Positions 1-11,250 of a DNA stretch of 64,000 nucleotides are shown piece after piece. The stretch's first letter is position 1; each line of letters starts with the position of its first letter. The DNA is taken from the NCBI RefSeq assembly GCF_030035675.1, contig NC_084482.1:225537943-225601942 (forward strand). The letters are read 5' to 3'. The translations under genes were made by a program, and so were the position numbers. The notes beneath the pieces are model-generated. The model did no database searches. It was not told where the DNA came from and was given only the letters and a program-made list of their open reading frames with translations. The DNA comes from Rhineura floridana (Eukaryota > Chordata > Lepidosauria > Squamata > Rhineuridae).

Positions 1-224
1 ATTCTTTTGCTTGTCAAAGGAAAAAGTAATGTAAACATTATTTCCTTTGAGCACCTAGTCAGTCTTCTCATCCGTGAAGCTCACACATTGCTTATGCCCA
101 GATAGCCTTGTGATTCAGGTAATGATGAATTCAGAAGGCTCCCCCCACTCTGCATCAATGCTTTAGATCTGTAATGCCTTGTAATTTAGCACTGAGGATG
201 TGTCAATGTGAACTTGAGAAGGAA

Positions 225-505
225 ATTAAATGAAGGGAGAAAATGTAGCAATGGGTGACTTCAACTGCCCTCACACAGATTGGCAACATGTGCGTTCCTG
301 TCACAATCAAGAGGAGAAATTTCTGCACATCCTAAATAACTGTGCCCTAGAACAGGTGCCCGTTCAACTGACCAGAGGGGTGGCCACTGTGGACTTTGTC
401 AAGAAAACCTGTTCCTTCAGCCTGAAAACATGGCTCTGCCATGAAGAATTCTGGGTAACATCTTGCTCCTGGAATGCAGCCTTATGGGTAATATCCTTCT
501 GCTGA
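225..505 (+). mobile_element. CR1 LINE endonuclease scrap, unit A
   Basis: The plus strand reads AMGDFNCPHTDW, then a run ending LTRGVATVDFV. This matches the CR1 endonuclease pattern (MGDFNYPDIDW ... PTRG..LDL). Only this piece of the endonuclease is seen and no reverse transcriptase follows. It is an old relic present in all three units, so it predates the duplication. Confidence 0.65.
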
Positions 506-570
506 GAAGCAGTTTTTCCTCACTAGATGAGCCATGAGCTCAGGATTAAGACATCCACACATCCACAGGC

Positions 571-882
571 TGCATTCACACTATACACTTATTCCACTAT
601 TATTCTACTTTAAACCATCATCTTCCTCCAAAGAATCCTGGGAAATGTAGTCTGAGAAGGGTGCAGAGAGTTGTCAGGAGAAGCCTAATTCCCTCACAGA
701 GCTACAATTCTGAAAGTCCCCTTGGAAGAGGGATTGATTTGTAAAGCTCTCTGAGGAAAAGAGGAGCCTCCTGACAACTCTTAGCCCTCTTCACAAACTA
801 CATTTCCCAGGATTCTTTGGGGGAAGCCATGAGTATTTAAAGTGGAATAATAGCGGAATAAATATCTGGTGCGAATGTGACC
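571..882. mobile_element. Palindromic MITE, unit A
   Basis: About 310 bp whose two halves are near reverse complements. The left half begins GCATTCACA and contains AAAGAATCCTGGGAAATGTA. The right half contains the complement (TACATTTCCCAGGATTCTTT) and ends GCGAATGTGAC. There is no coding sequence. The shape fits a foldback non-autonomous DNA transposon; superfamily not assigned. Confidence 0.7.
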
Positions 883-1877
883 TAAAAGTCCCCAGCTGTG
901 CGAGCGCACCTATGAGAAGGCAGGAAGAGGCCCTGGAATAGTCCACCTTCCAGAGGTCTCCTGATTGGCTATTAGACCCCTCCGCTGTTGCTGCCAGGCC
1001 TTTTCTTACAAGAGTCAGAACCATCCTAAGCTTTGTTAAGTGTCTTAGTGTTAGGAATAGTCAGTATTTCATCATGTGCTTCAATTCGCAACCACCCTTT
1101 GATCTTTACTGGGAGATTTCTACCTGTGCCTTGTGGGTGTTCTGGGTTCAGGATTTTCATGCTGCTCTTTTATATGCACTTATATTTTTAATAAAGCCAC
1201 CTCATATTGTAAGCCTTGGGTAGCAAAACCAGTACTTTGGCCTTTGGGATAAGTGCTACCATTTAGCTGTTTTGCTTGGCGCTCCAAGAAGCAAAGAGTC
1301 TGGTCTTTAGCACTTGCCTCTTTGGAATCCTAAGCATGCCTGTTCAACATAAGGTTTGAGAGTCCCCTGGCCCAAACGGGTGGACAGAAGGGATGGTAGC
1401 AACATGGCCTACCTGATAGGGCTGGCTTTGATTATTTACCAGCACTGGTGAAGTTGGTGACTGCAGGGTGCCTGAAAAAGAGCTGTGGTGTTCAGCAGCG
1501 TTCTACGTTGCAGAGCTGGTTTTGGGGTTTCAAGGATTTTGGGACCCAGTGATCATGACACATTTAAGATTAAGTGGCTCCCAGAACCAGATGATAGAAA
1601 GAAGTGTTGTCAAACCAATTGGAAACAGTGGTCATAGCACTATCAGATTAAGTCTTGCCCACACTGGTATATTGGAGAAGGCAGAAGTCTTCCCCTCACA
1701 GCAACGGGATGAGAAGACCCAGCATAGAGAGAAACTGCTCTTGTACCTTCAGCCCTTGCCAGGCCAGAAGACGGTGACACAGGAAGGCTCAGGATGGGCA
1801 GGGCAGACTTACTGGCCACAGCCTTACCAATAACCTTTCAGCCATACTAAAGATGGGACAGACAGAAGGATCCCTAC
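883..1877. other. Non-coding stretch left of the KRAB exon, unit A
   Basis: No gene is recognised. On the minus strand this would be the intron downstream of the KRAB-A exon. A stretch with AATAAAGCC near 1190 resembles the polyadenylation part of an LTR, but no partner LTR was found. A plus-strand open frame at 1468-1833 recurs in all units but matches nothing I know. No KRAB-B exon was found here. Confidence 0.4.
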
Positions 1878-2003
1878 CCAGAGAAGTCACATTCCCACAG
1901 ATCCGCAGCAAGGCGTCTTTCTACAGAGCCCTTTGGCCTGGATCCAGCACAGTCCGCTCCTCCTTGGACAGACAGGCGGTCACCTCCTCAAAGGACACCA
2001 AGC
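1878..2003 (-). pseudogene. KRAB-A exon, degenerate, unit A
   Basis: On the minus strand a CTCCTCCAG acceptor is followed by an exon reading VSFEEVTACLSKEE, then a stretch ending LDPGQRAL, a stop, and then a piece ending ICGNVTSLG, with a GTAGGG donor. This is the KRAB A-box pattern (VTFEDVAVYFTEEEW ... LDPGQRALYRDVM ... NVASLG), and its roughly 127 bp size is typical for the family. The stop (TAG at 1921-1923) stands where the family has the tyrosine of ALYR. The conserved tryptophan of EEW is arginine. The A-box normally recruits TRIM28 for silencing; this copy should not. The zinc-finger exon it would serve lies left of the window. Confidence 0.85.
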
Positions 2004-2164
2004 CTGGAGGAGGAAGGAAGAGGGAAGGTTTGGTGAGGAAAAGGTAACTCCGTGGCTGACTTAGCAAGTCAAAAAATCCTAACTTGTACCAAAATCTCAG
2101 CAGGAGCAGTAGAAAAACTCTGCTACAAGGACCCCCTAAATGTCACCAATTGCAGCCTCCTTAC

Positions 2165-2180
2165 CTACAGCCCACTGCAT
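2165..2180 (-). CDS. Short first coding exon of KRAB-ZNF gene, unit A
   Basis: The minus strand has ATG at 2180-2178 coding MQWAV, followed by a GTAAGG donor. Splicing to the KRAB-A exon at 2003 keeps frame: the last G joins GC of the next exon to give glycine, then LVSFEEV. A short leader exon before KRAB-A is usual in this family. It sits just downstream of the CpG island on the minus strand. The exon assignment is inferred from phase and splice sites. Confidence 0.6.
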
Positions 2181-2284
2181 TTCTCCTCCTCGTGGCCTGA
2201 CAGGGGGACTCGATCGGATGTCTGAAAAGGGCCCAGAGAACAGCTGCCTTCTCCAAGGTCAACAGCGCTCCGATTCTTGATTTG

Positions 2285-3730
2285 GGACTCAAAACAGAGC
2301 CGGAGGAGCGTCCTGTGACGCCCACAAGGTGGCGCCGCGCCTTCGGGGGGCGCAGCTGCAGCATCCCGCAGCCTCAGAGACTAAGCTAAAGGGACCCTTC
2401 CGGCGCGCTTCGGGTCGAGGACCTCGGGGTGTCCCCAGGACCCCTCCCTACAGGGGCCGGGGCTGAGCCTGCTCCCCGGTGGGGCCAGTCCCACTTCCCT
2501 CCCTCGCGCTGGAGAGTCGGCCTGGCCGACAGCCGGGAGGAGGGCGCCCCTCGCCCAACACGCACGTCGGGACTCCTTGGCCAGAAGTAGCCCAGCATCG
2601 AGGCGCCTCCCCACGCCCAGCGCTGCCTTTATCCTCCCCGCCCGGGATGGAGGCAGCCCACCCCGGGGACCGCACGGTGGAGAGGCACCAGGGAATGGAT
2701 GGATGGATAGCCCGGAGGTCAGCGGGAAGCCCCTCCGGAGAAGAGGGAAGGCTTCGCGGTCCATTCCCTCCAGCCTCTGCCGGCATCCTTGCAGCCAATT
2801 ACGCCCCCCTCCCCCCTCCCCCCACCAAAGGAGGCTTCTTGTTCCCCCCCCCACTAGACAGAGCTCAGAGGGCGGAGAGCTTCCAATCAAAAGCCTGCAC
2901 ATTCGGGGGGGGGGAGGCTTGGAGAGCAGCTGGTGGGTTCCTGGTAAGAGGGATCCTTTCCTTCCTGGGGGGGGGGGAGAAGCTCTTTTTCCTCCCGCCC
3001 CAGCCAAGCAAGGCTGTGTCCTCCCCACCACCACTGCCACCCAAGCTGGCCTGCTGGGCACCCATCCCATGGGCCGGGGGCGGGTGGATCTCTACAGAGC
3101 AAGAAGATTTAAACAGGGCTGTGCAATGCAAACCTGGCAGCTCGACTGCATGGATTCCCCGAGGGACATTTGGGAGGGGGCTCTTCCTCCCCCCAAAAGG
3201 CAAATAACCCCCCCTTACCTCTTTGTCCTCTCCAGGCACCAGACTCCCCTTTGCCCGGGGATGTGACCACGCGGGTTTCCCTTCCTGGAGGGTCTCAACT
3301 GCCACAACTACGCCCCTCGGAATATCTCCCGCCCCTCCACAAATCCCCCTCCTCTTCCTCTCCCTCCCTCCCTTTCTTTAAGCTGCGCTGATGGCCCTTC
3401 GGAACCTGTTCCAGCGACACTTCGGGTTCCGTTTCGAAGGCAGAAAATCATAGAGCTACGGCGGAGAGCACACCTTCTTCAGCATGACCGGACTGCTTCC
3501 TGCACGTGTCGGAGCCGGGGGAGGAGCCCCCTGGTCGTCTCCGCGGGCTCAGGGACAGAGGAGCGCCGTCCTTCCTCGGAGCTACTACGAGGCTGTGTGG
3601 AGTTGCCCGGGCTCCTCTTTTTCTGCTTCCTAACCCTAACCTCTCAAGGCCGACCCTGAAGGAAAACAAACGCCCCTGCCGGCGGATTGGTTGCAGCAGA
3701 GGAGAAATTGAATCGGAGCTTCCTTAAAAC
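2285..3730 (-). promoter_or_regulatory. CpG island, probable promoter of a minus-strand KRAB-ZNF gene, unit A
   Basis: A GC-rich, CpG-rich stretch with long G and C runs and no convincing coding frame. It abuts the leader exon (2165-2180) on its minus-strand downstream side, which suggests promoter and 5' UTR. It is kept in all three units at the same place. The several open frames on both strands differ between units and follow the base composition, so they are not called genes. Confidence 0.65.
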
Positions 3731-3740
3731 ATCCCCCTGT

Positions 3741-3998
3741 TAATTGATAATGATAATAATAATAATTTAATTTGTGGGTCGCCTATCTGGCCAATGGCCA
3801 CTCTAGGCGACGTACAATTTAACAACAATACATTACATCATAATAAAATACATCATAAAATACAATAAAACAATAAAACAGTTACAGTACAGAGTAGTAG
3901 GCTATTCGTCGTAAAAATTTAACCCTCCCCGGAAGTCCCACAGGCCTGTCTGAAGAGCCAGGTCTTCAAAGCTTGGCGGAATACATTCAGGGAAGGGG
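3741..3998 (-). mobile_element. L2-type LINE, 3' tail only, private to unit A
   Basis: Begins with an ATA/ATT repeat, followed by the same 3' end as the longer L2 at 11251-13316, including the paired GTCGCCTA (3778) and TAGGCGAC (3804). Units B (about 34582) and C (about 60123) lack it and read straight from GATAATTTAG into CTGCACTTCACC. It is therefore a strongly 5'-truncated insertion made after duplication, or lost from the B/C ancestor. Confidence 0.8.
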
Positions 3999-4069
3999 CT
4001 GCACTTCACCAGAGAAGCTTATAAAATGACCGCAATTCTTTGGGGAAATCACGTGCTTTAAATGTGCAG

Positions 4070-4275
4070 TGGATGTCCTTTAAATGTATGGCCCTTGAGA
4101 TCTTTTCCAATCGGCTTTCAACTTCTACCCAGCCGCATCTGGTCGCCAACCTCTTCCCTAATTGGCAAAGACTCCCTTTCAGCAGGAGGGCTGGTTGTGT
4201 CTGCCCTGTGTTGCAGTTTTACATTTACCAATTTTGTGGAAACATGCTGCAGCATATGTAGCATGTAGAAATATA
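4070..4275. repeat. Ancient direct repeat, left partner, unit A
   Basis: About 200 bp that aligns imperfectly, in the same orientation, with 9475-9690. Both contain variants of CCAATC(G/A)GCTT, ATCTGGTC(G/A)CCA, CTTTCAGCA, TCTGCCCTGTGTTG and TTTTGTGGAAACATGCT in the same order. The two partners bracket the zinc-finger terminal exon. The nature of the repeat is unknown. Confidence 0.6.
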
Positions 4276-4375
4276 ATGATGGCTACAGAGCTCTCTCTTG
4301 ACCTTTTTAAAGTTCTGTTTCAAACACTCTGGTTCAGGATTCCCGGTCTGAGTTAGGCCTCAGTGAGCGTGTTTA

Positions 4376-4562
4376 CGAACATGACTGAGTCAGATCCATC
4401 AGTACATCTGGCTCAGTATTGTCTACACTGACTGGCAGGGGCTCCCCAGGGTTCCAGGCAGGCCCTCTCTCCCAGCTCCACCTGGAGATGCCGCTCAGGA
4501 TTGAACCCGGGACCTCCTGCATGCAAGGCGATGCTCAACCACTCAGCTGCAGCCCTGCCCCC
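4376..4562 (-). mobile_element. tRNA-derived SINE, unit A
   Basis: On the minus strand the head contains TGGTTGAGCATCG (A-box like) and GGTTCAATCC (B-box like) at tRNA spacing, after a stretch with CATGCAGGAGGTCC. The body ends near ACTGAGCCAGATG and TCAGTCATGTTC. This is a familiar reptile SINE pattern. The same copy lies in unit B, so it predates the duplication. Confidence 0.75.
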
Positions 4563-5303
4563 TTGGCATTCACGAACAATAATATTGGGTGCCATAATAA
4601 GGGGATTCTGGAACCATCCAGGCCATGCGGTGGCAGTCCACCTGTGGACTCCTTCCTTTTCTACTGTGCTTCAATCTCTTTTAAGGCAAAGGTCTTGCCG
4701 TGATAGGGGGGTGTTTGCTAGTTCCCTGGTTGTCAGATAAACAGCCCAACCAGCATTTGTCTGTCTCTGCGTTGGTTGTGCATTTGCCCCCGATGATGTT
4801 TTTGCTGAACCCTCATTTTTTGGAGAGAGACCTTTTGGCCCTGCAAATGCTGTTGGGCTCCAACTCTCCCCATCCCTCCCCATTGGCTGTGCTGGCTGCA
4901 GCTAAAGAAGGGGGAAGTATAAGGAAACTGTTTGCTGGCATAATAAAAAGCAAGAATTACAAAAGAGAATACAAATACACACCCTTATCACTTATGCCAC
5001 AAGAGGGAACAGCTATTCTCTGCCAAGATTACAACCTGTCATATTAATTAATTAATCAAAATTAAGACTTTGAAACTTAACTCTACCTACGTTTGGGGGT
5101 TTTCCACGGTAGCTGTCTGTCATCTGAGGGAAATAGGAATTCTGGGCTTGATGGACTTTAGTGCAGTTTCCCATTCATGGACGAGGTGGAAGATCTGCTC
5201 TGCCACAGCAGATCCTCAGAGACAGTCCCTGGAGGACCAAGAGGCCTTCAAGCCTCCTTAGAGTCTGCACTTGTTCTGCCTGTGTAGTCCCAGCTACAAA
5301 GCT

Positions 5304-5343
<40 letters not shown>

Positions 5344-5603
5344 CCACCCCTTCTGTCTGACACTTACCTATCCACCCCCTTTTTTACCTGTAGGGGCTGC
5401 CAACTCTGATGGGATCTCAGGTTCACCACGATCTCCTGCCCAAGAGCCCCAGTTAAGAAGCACCAAACAACCATTTTGTATCTTTAACCCGTAACCCAGC
5501 TCAAGAAAAAACCATGACAGCCAGCACCACAAGGATATAGGTTTGGTCCCATCAGCCTTCTCTCATACAGATAAATTGAGTGTGTGTTTGAAAAAGAAAT
5601 GCA
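4563..5603. other. Non-coding stretch, unit A
   Basis: No gene recognised. It holds an AATTAATTAATTAATC stretch near 5045 and a CT microsatellite at 5304-5341. The sequence is shared with unit B (35158-36174). Confidence 0.5.
5304..5341. repeat. (CT)n microsatellite, unit A
   Basis: About 19 CT units without interruption. Unit B has a shorter, interrupted version at about 35894-35922, so the tract changed length after duplication. Confidence 0.95.
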
Positions 5604-5834
5604 TGTTTGTTTATTCCATCTATATCCCACCTTTCCTGCAAGGAGCTCAAGGTGGCATATGAACATGGCTCTCCCCCTCCCAATGTTATCCCCACAACAA
5701 CCCTGTGAAGTAGGTTAGGCTGAGCTAACTGGCCCGAGGTCATCTAGTGAGCTTCATGACCTAGCAGGCACTTGAACCCTGGTTGTCCAGGCTCCAGTCT
5801 GACACTCTAACCACCACATGACACTGTCTCTCAA
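5604..5834 (-). mobile_element. MIR-like tRNA SINE, unit A
   Basis: On the minus strand it runs from a head with TGGTTAGAGTGTCAG and GGTTCAAGTGCC (A- and B-box like), through a middle with TAACCTACTTCACAGGGTTG, to a tail with CCACCTTGAGCTCC. The plus strand shows paired CCACCTT (5627) and AAGGTGG (5649), a probable 3' stem-loop. Present in A and B. Confidence 0.75.
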
Positions 5835-5918
5835 ATGTAGATAAACCTCATCTTCTACAAGTTTTCCTAATGTAAATCTAGAAATTGTCAACTCTCAGTT
5901 CTGTTACTTTTATCAACG

Positions 5919-6251
5919 TCACCTTAATATTCCACTTCCCTTGCACAAGGCTGCAGGGATAGATTCCTCCTTGCATAAAAACAACACCCTAATCTGAAAC
6001 AGCTTCTCATCAGCAATAACGATCCATTCAACAGAGAAACAAAGAAAATGATCAAACCCAGCAACAAGCCCAGAAGTCAACTGTGGCAACAAGATCACAG
6101 GACCTATTCTTATTCTTGTTCTTGTTACCACCACCACCTGTCCTTCACCAGCAGGTCCCAGGAACGGTTGCAACGTAGTAATGTTAGCCACGTCAAGGTT
6201 TATTGACTTGCATCTGCCCAAATTGTATAAGCTAATATCTGACAGCAACAT
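5919..6251 (-). other. Conserved open frame in the 3' region of the ZNF gene, unit A
   Basis: A 110-residue open frame on the minus strand is kept in unit B (36491-36823) with only a few residue changes. It lies about 200 bp downstream of the zinc-finger terminal exon, so it is more likely 3' UTR than a gene. No domain is recognised. It contains a run of four valines followed by an alternating TR/IR stretch. Confidence 0.25.
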
Positions 6252-6458
6252 CCTTCTTCATTTTGTTACGAAGGACAAACAGGCCAGTCAAGAATGAACC
6301 ATGATTACTGTTTATGTTGGAGGAGAGAGAAGATCCCTCAGAGTGTGGGAGGAGGAGCATGGCATGACAGTAAGGGTCTTGGTGAGAATTTAATCAGTTG
6401 GCAGTGGGTACAAGGGATTAATGGAGAACTAGGGAAAGCTATCCACCTATCCCAGACA

Positions 6459-6787
6459 TTAGCTGATTCTCAATTTGGTTTCCTTGTTGCTGAAATCAAT
6501 ACTCTGGAAGTTGGGTTCAAAATTATCCATGTCAACCGTTTCTAGGAGCAGATAAAATGTTGCAAGGCCATAGTCTGAAAGCAGGGCCATGATGCAGCCA
6601 CTTCCTTTGCTTTTGCTATGACTGAAGTTCGTTCCACATTCCATGCATTGTTGCTTTCTTCCCTGTGTGGGTTCTTTGGTGTGCAGTAAGACGATACTGG
6701 TGGTTCAAATTAAGGTAAGAGCTCGCACTGAACCTTTCCACATTCAAGACATTTTTATGGTTTCGCCCCTCTGTGGGTTCTTTGATG
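6459..6787 (-). pseudogene. 3' end of ZNF terminal exon: decayed fingers and C-terminal tail, unit A
   Basis: Minus strand. Past the open array are further finger remnants with broken frames. The last one begins MECGTNFSHSKSKG and leads into a unique tail ending NKETKLRIS and a stop at 6459. The tail is kept in unit B (37031-37216) with one residue change, so it is probably the real C-terminus of the ancestral protein. Frame shifts separate it from the open array: one lies near 7005, where the plus-one frame resumes the finger pattern, and stops follow. Confidence 0.6.
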
Positions 6788-9297
<2,510 letters not shown>

Positions 9298-9740
9298 CTG
9301 TTTGGGCAAATAAGAAAGAAAAGGAAAAACCTGTAAGGATTTCAAGGCACAGAGAAATGATTGGATCAGGGATCAAACACAATGACCTGCTTCTCTACAT
9401 TCAAATATCCAGAAGATATTTCTCTTTGCTTTCTTTATGCTCACATCTTTCCTAAATTGAGATGCACACACTGGTCTATTGCTGATGTATTTTAAATAAA
9501 TTGTCCAATCAGCTTCCAGCTTCTGCCCATATCTGGTCACCAGCTCTGGGCTACTGGGGCAAATTAAGGACCTCGCTTTCAGCAAGAGAGGTTACCTGTT
9601 TCTGCCCTGTGTTGGAGTTTTAAAATATATCAGTTTTGTGGAAACATGCTTCACTATATACGCATATGTTACATGTAGCTTACATTATACATACAGATCT
9701 AGGACAATAGGCTGAAATCGGCATACGCAAACATATAATA
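9298..9740. other. Intronic stretch upstream of the ZNF terminal exon, unit A
   Basis: Minus-strand intron side of the ZNF acceptor. It contains the right partner of the ancient direct repeat (9475-9690). No other gene or element recognised. Confidence 0.5.
9475..9690. repeat. Ancient direct repeat, right partner, unit A
   Basis: Imperfect direct copy of 4070-4275; shared blocks are listed there. The copy in unit B is at about 39580-39790. Confidence 0.6.
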
Positions 9741-11080
9741 ATTCACTAATAGGCAAAAAAACCTTGCGGTTTAAGAATGTACCTATAGCCCACAGATATT
9801 TCTGTCAAACTTTAAAAAGCAGGGAAATTGGGCACCTATAGTGAATGTACCAGGGAACCAGGAGACCTGACCTCCTCTCTGAGATATTATACTGTCCTAC
9901 AAATTTGTCAGAATGCAAACACAATTTGGGTTGGTCTTTCACAGTCCATTTGACTTGATGTGTAGCTTGGAAGAATTTGGTAACATGTGCCTCTGAGCAT
10001 ATGGTGAGTGGTGGCAACACCTGCCTTCTCCAAAGATGGAGAATTATATTTTTGTATGTTTGTTGGTGTTCTTACTTTGCTTCTTTCCTGTGTTACTAAT
10101 GTTTCTGCAGGGAATCTAAACCAGAAAATGCCCCACCCTCCTTATTCATCCTAGAAATCTGTGTCAAATGTATTTTTATTAATTTCAAAGCCTTTTTATT
10201 GGTCATTGTCATGTGATGGTGAAGACAGCCTTTTGTGTTTGATATTGGAGGTTATGTTCTATTTCTATTTTGGGTGCATTAACAGTTGAATCTGAAACTG
10301 CAGTTTGAAGTAAAATCAGACTTACAATATGTTGCTACTTCAGCAATGACTCCAGCTGTTGGGAAAAAGAGGATGCATATTTTCAGCCTGCTATGTTTAA
10401 ACCACTACATTTAAGGCAATCTAGGCACAGTCAATTAAAAGCATAGATGCACACCTAGAATTTTGCTAGAATATATTTCACCTCCCACTGTTTTATTTTG
10501 TGCAAATTGAGACACTTCTGACGTCCACTAGAGACTATTTTGCAGACGTCAGTGCCATTATTCCACAATTATGTTTGGAGTTTTTTTAGTATACATGTTG
10601 CTGTACTTCACATAGTCATAGAAATAAAAGCAAAAGAAAATGATTTCCTATAGGAAACTTCACTAAAATTGAAAAGTAGATCAGACATATTTAAAGTGAC
10701 CATCTGAAGTATATCAGCTGTCTTAATAATGTTGCTTCATCCCTGCTAAAACAAGATCAGCACAGCACATATCTTCTTTCTATTATTTGGGCTGATTACA
10801 GGTGTCGCCAACACTCACCATATGCTCAGAGGCACATTACCAAGTTCTTCCAAGCTACACAGCAAGTGGATTGGACTGTGAAAGACCAACCCAAATAGTG
10901 TTTGCATTTTGACAACTTTGTAGGGCAGTCCAATATCTCAGAGAGGAGGTCAGGTCTCCTGCTCCCCTGGTGCATTCACTATAGCTGCCCAATTTCCCTG
11001 CTTTTTAAAGTTTGATAGAAATATCTGTGGGCTATAGGTACATTCTTAAACTGCAAGGTTTTTTGCCTATTAGTGAATTT
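9741..11080. mobile_element. Element with long terminal inverted repeats, unit A
   Basis: The left arm (9741-10024) and right arm (10801-11080) are near reverse complements of about 280 bp around a 776 bp core with no coding sequence. The outer ends read ATTCACTAATAGGC and GCCTATTAGTGAAT, and the inner ends read CACTCACCATATGC or its complement. It fits a non-autonomous DNA transposon or foldback element. A single arm recurs at 14855-15100. I do not recognise the family. Confidence 0.65.
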
Positions 11081-11250
11081 CCCTGCTTTTTAATCCGGGA
11101 GGTAAGAAATGGGATTCTGTGCAAGTTTGCTGAGAATAGATTGAACATTTGCATGCTTATTGAGTTCAGTGGGATTTACACACACACACCCAACAATCAA
11201 GCTTAGGATAGGTGAAACTGACCACAGGGGATGGGGAAGGGAGGAGGAGG
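11081..11250. repeat. Degenerate repeat, first of three, unit A
   Basis: Contains TTATTGAGTTCAGTGGGATT, then AGGATAGGTGAAACTGACC, then a GA-rich run. The same order recurs at 13391-13530 and 13557-13680. The L2 at 11251-13316 was inserted in the GA-rich run of the first copy; unit B shows the uninterrupted version at 41275-41700. Confidence 0.6.

Noticed and set aside
883-1340. LTR-like stretch with AATAAAGCC and a CA-rich end
   Set aside because: No partner LTR, primer site or target duplication could be found; it is too weak to call an element.
1468-1833. 121-codon plus-strand frame kept in all three units
   Set aside because: Conservation is explained by recent duplication of the whole unit; it is antisense to the KRAB gene intron and matches no known family.
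2381-3391. Several overlapping open frames of 70-240 codons on both strands in the CpG island
   Set aside because: They follow GC-rich composition, shift length between the three units, are rich in Pro, Gly and Ser without any domain, and overlap one another on both strands.
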